6,016 nucleotides of DNA from Candidatus Hermodarchaeota archaeon. Its GTDB lineage: Archaea > Asgardarchaeota > Hermodarchaeia > Hermodarchaeales > Hermodarchaeaceae. Location: contig JAEOTD010000114.1 of assembly GCA_016839995.1 (NCBI GenBank), positions 1 through 6,016 on the forward strand. Direction: 5' to 3'. Below are positions 5,689 through 6,016 of the stretch, one piece after another. A program made the position numbers and the translations under genes. Positions within the stretch are counted from its first letter, which is position 1. Every line of letters starts with the position of its first letter. The notes beneath the pieces are model-generated. The model saw nothing but the letters and a program-made list of their open reading frames with translations, did not search any database and was not told the DNA's origin.

Positions 5689-6016
5689 ATGGTCGGTGCC
5701 GAGGTTTGCTTGGAATTTGAGGTTGCTTTCTTTGCCATTGAAGCGCTTGGTCTTGCTCCGAATCTTCGGAGACGTTCAAAGGAAGGGAAAGTGAAATTTG
5801 AAGACTATTCGAATCTTGCCATGGCGTTGCGGTTTTTGGGTGGGGCGTTGAATGTGCCTTTCATGCCGATTCGGCATATGATAGGGACGGATATGATGGA
5901 GAAAACCCAGCTCCGGAAGGATAAAGCCAAAGTCATCGATTGTCCTTTCACTGGGATGCCGATTACTCTCTTGCCGTCAATTCAGGCAGATTTTGGTGTG
6001 ATTTGTGCCCAAAAGG
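5689..6016 (+). pseudogene. CoA-transferase alpha subunit (GctA-like), 3' part in shifted frame, cut by window end
   Basis: This continues the same protein in a different frame. From ATG 5689 it encodes MVGAEVCLEFEVAFFAIE, then LGLAPNLRRRSKEGKVKFED (about 5746-5805), FLGGALNVPFMPIRHMIGTD (about 5836-5892) and TLLPSIQADFGVICAQK up to the window end. These are the family's G-A-G/cv, lapnfRR..eeG, Gvpf.P.R...GsD and qaDva..ha blocks. At least 109 codons are open, with no further lesion. The preserved frame suggests that the break is recent, that it is a sequence error, or that the gene is still expressed. Translation could in principle begin at ATG 5689, but no ribosome site precedes it and an N-terminally truncated subunit would lack the GGFG region. 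The rest of the gene and the expected beta subunit lie beyond the window. Confidence 0.8.

Noticed and set aside
5645..5700. Archaeal bulge-helix-bulge intron in the CoA-transferase gene
   Set aside because: The stem is perfectly paired with no 3-base bulge on the 5' side, and the 3' side has an 11-base bulge instead of 3, so the splicing motif is absent.

Overview
The window most likely comes from an archaeon with moderate base composition. The evidence is indirect. Several genes are preceded by good matches to the archaeal TATA box (YTTAWANN) at plausible distances. The ribosome sites that can be seen match GAGGTG or GGTGG. The pyruvate kinase carries the K+-independent type of signature that is common in archaea. 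A free-standing ubiquitin-fold MoaD/SAMP-like protein sits among metabolic genes. An Asgard-type or other mesophilic archaeon is possible, but the lineage is inference and no rRNA or marker gene is present to settle it.

Layout from left to right: (1) 177-1319 (+), a multi-pass membrane protein of the YeiB/DUF1624/HGSNAT-like acyltransferase group, with a TATA box at 112-119 that decides its start. (2) 1382-2326 (+), a substrate-binding-protein-like (SsuA/NMT1-type fold) protein with no signal peptide. (3) 2333-2617 (-), a MoaD/small archaeal modifier-like protein ending in PPVAGG, convergent with the previous gene and only 6 bases from it. (4) 2618-2769, a divergent intergenic region with a near-symmetric TATA element. 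(5) 2770-4203 (+), a complete pyruvate kinase starting with GTG. (6) 4264-4869 (-), a small HEAT-repeat protein. (7) 4897-5412 (+), an unrecognised 171-residue protein; the DNA before it is GC-rich, forms hairpins, and is antisense to the 5' end of the HEAT gene. (8) 5468 to the window end (+), a class I CoA-transferase alpha subunit (GctA-like). Its reading frame is broken at 5657 by about 32 extra bases that contain a perfect 11-bp inverted repeat.

The genes do not form one pathway. Pyruvate kinase (lower glycolysis) and CoA-transferase (acyl-CoA metabolism) are ordinary central-metabolism genes. The MoaD-like protein could serve molybdopterin synthesis, tRNA thiolation or protein modification. 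The strand changes repeatedly (+,+,-,+,-,+,+), so at most genes 1-2 could share a transcript. The most unusual signal is the hairpin-bearing interruption of the CoA-transferase gene. I see no CRISPR array, tRNA, rRNA, transposase or defence system in the window.
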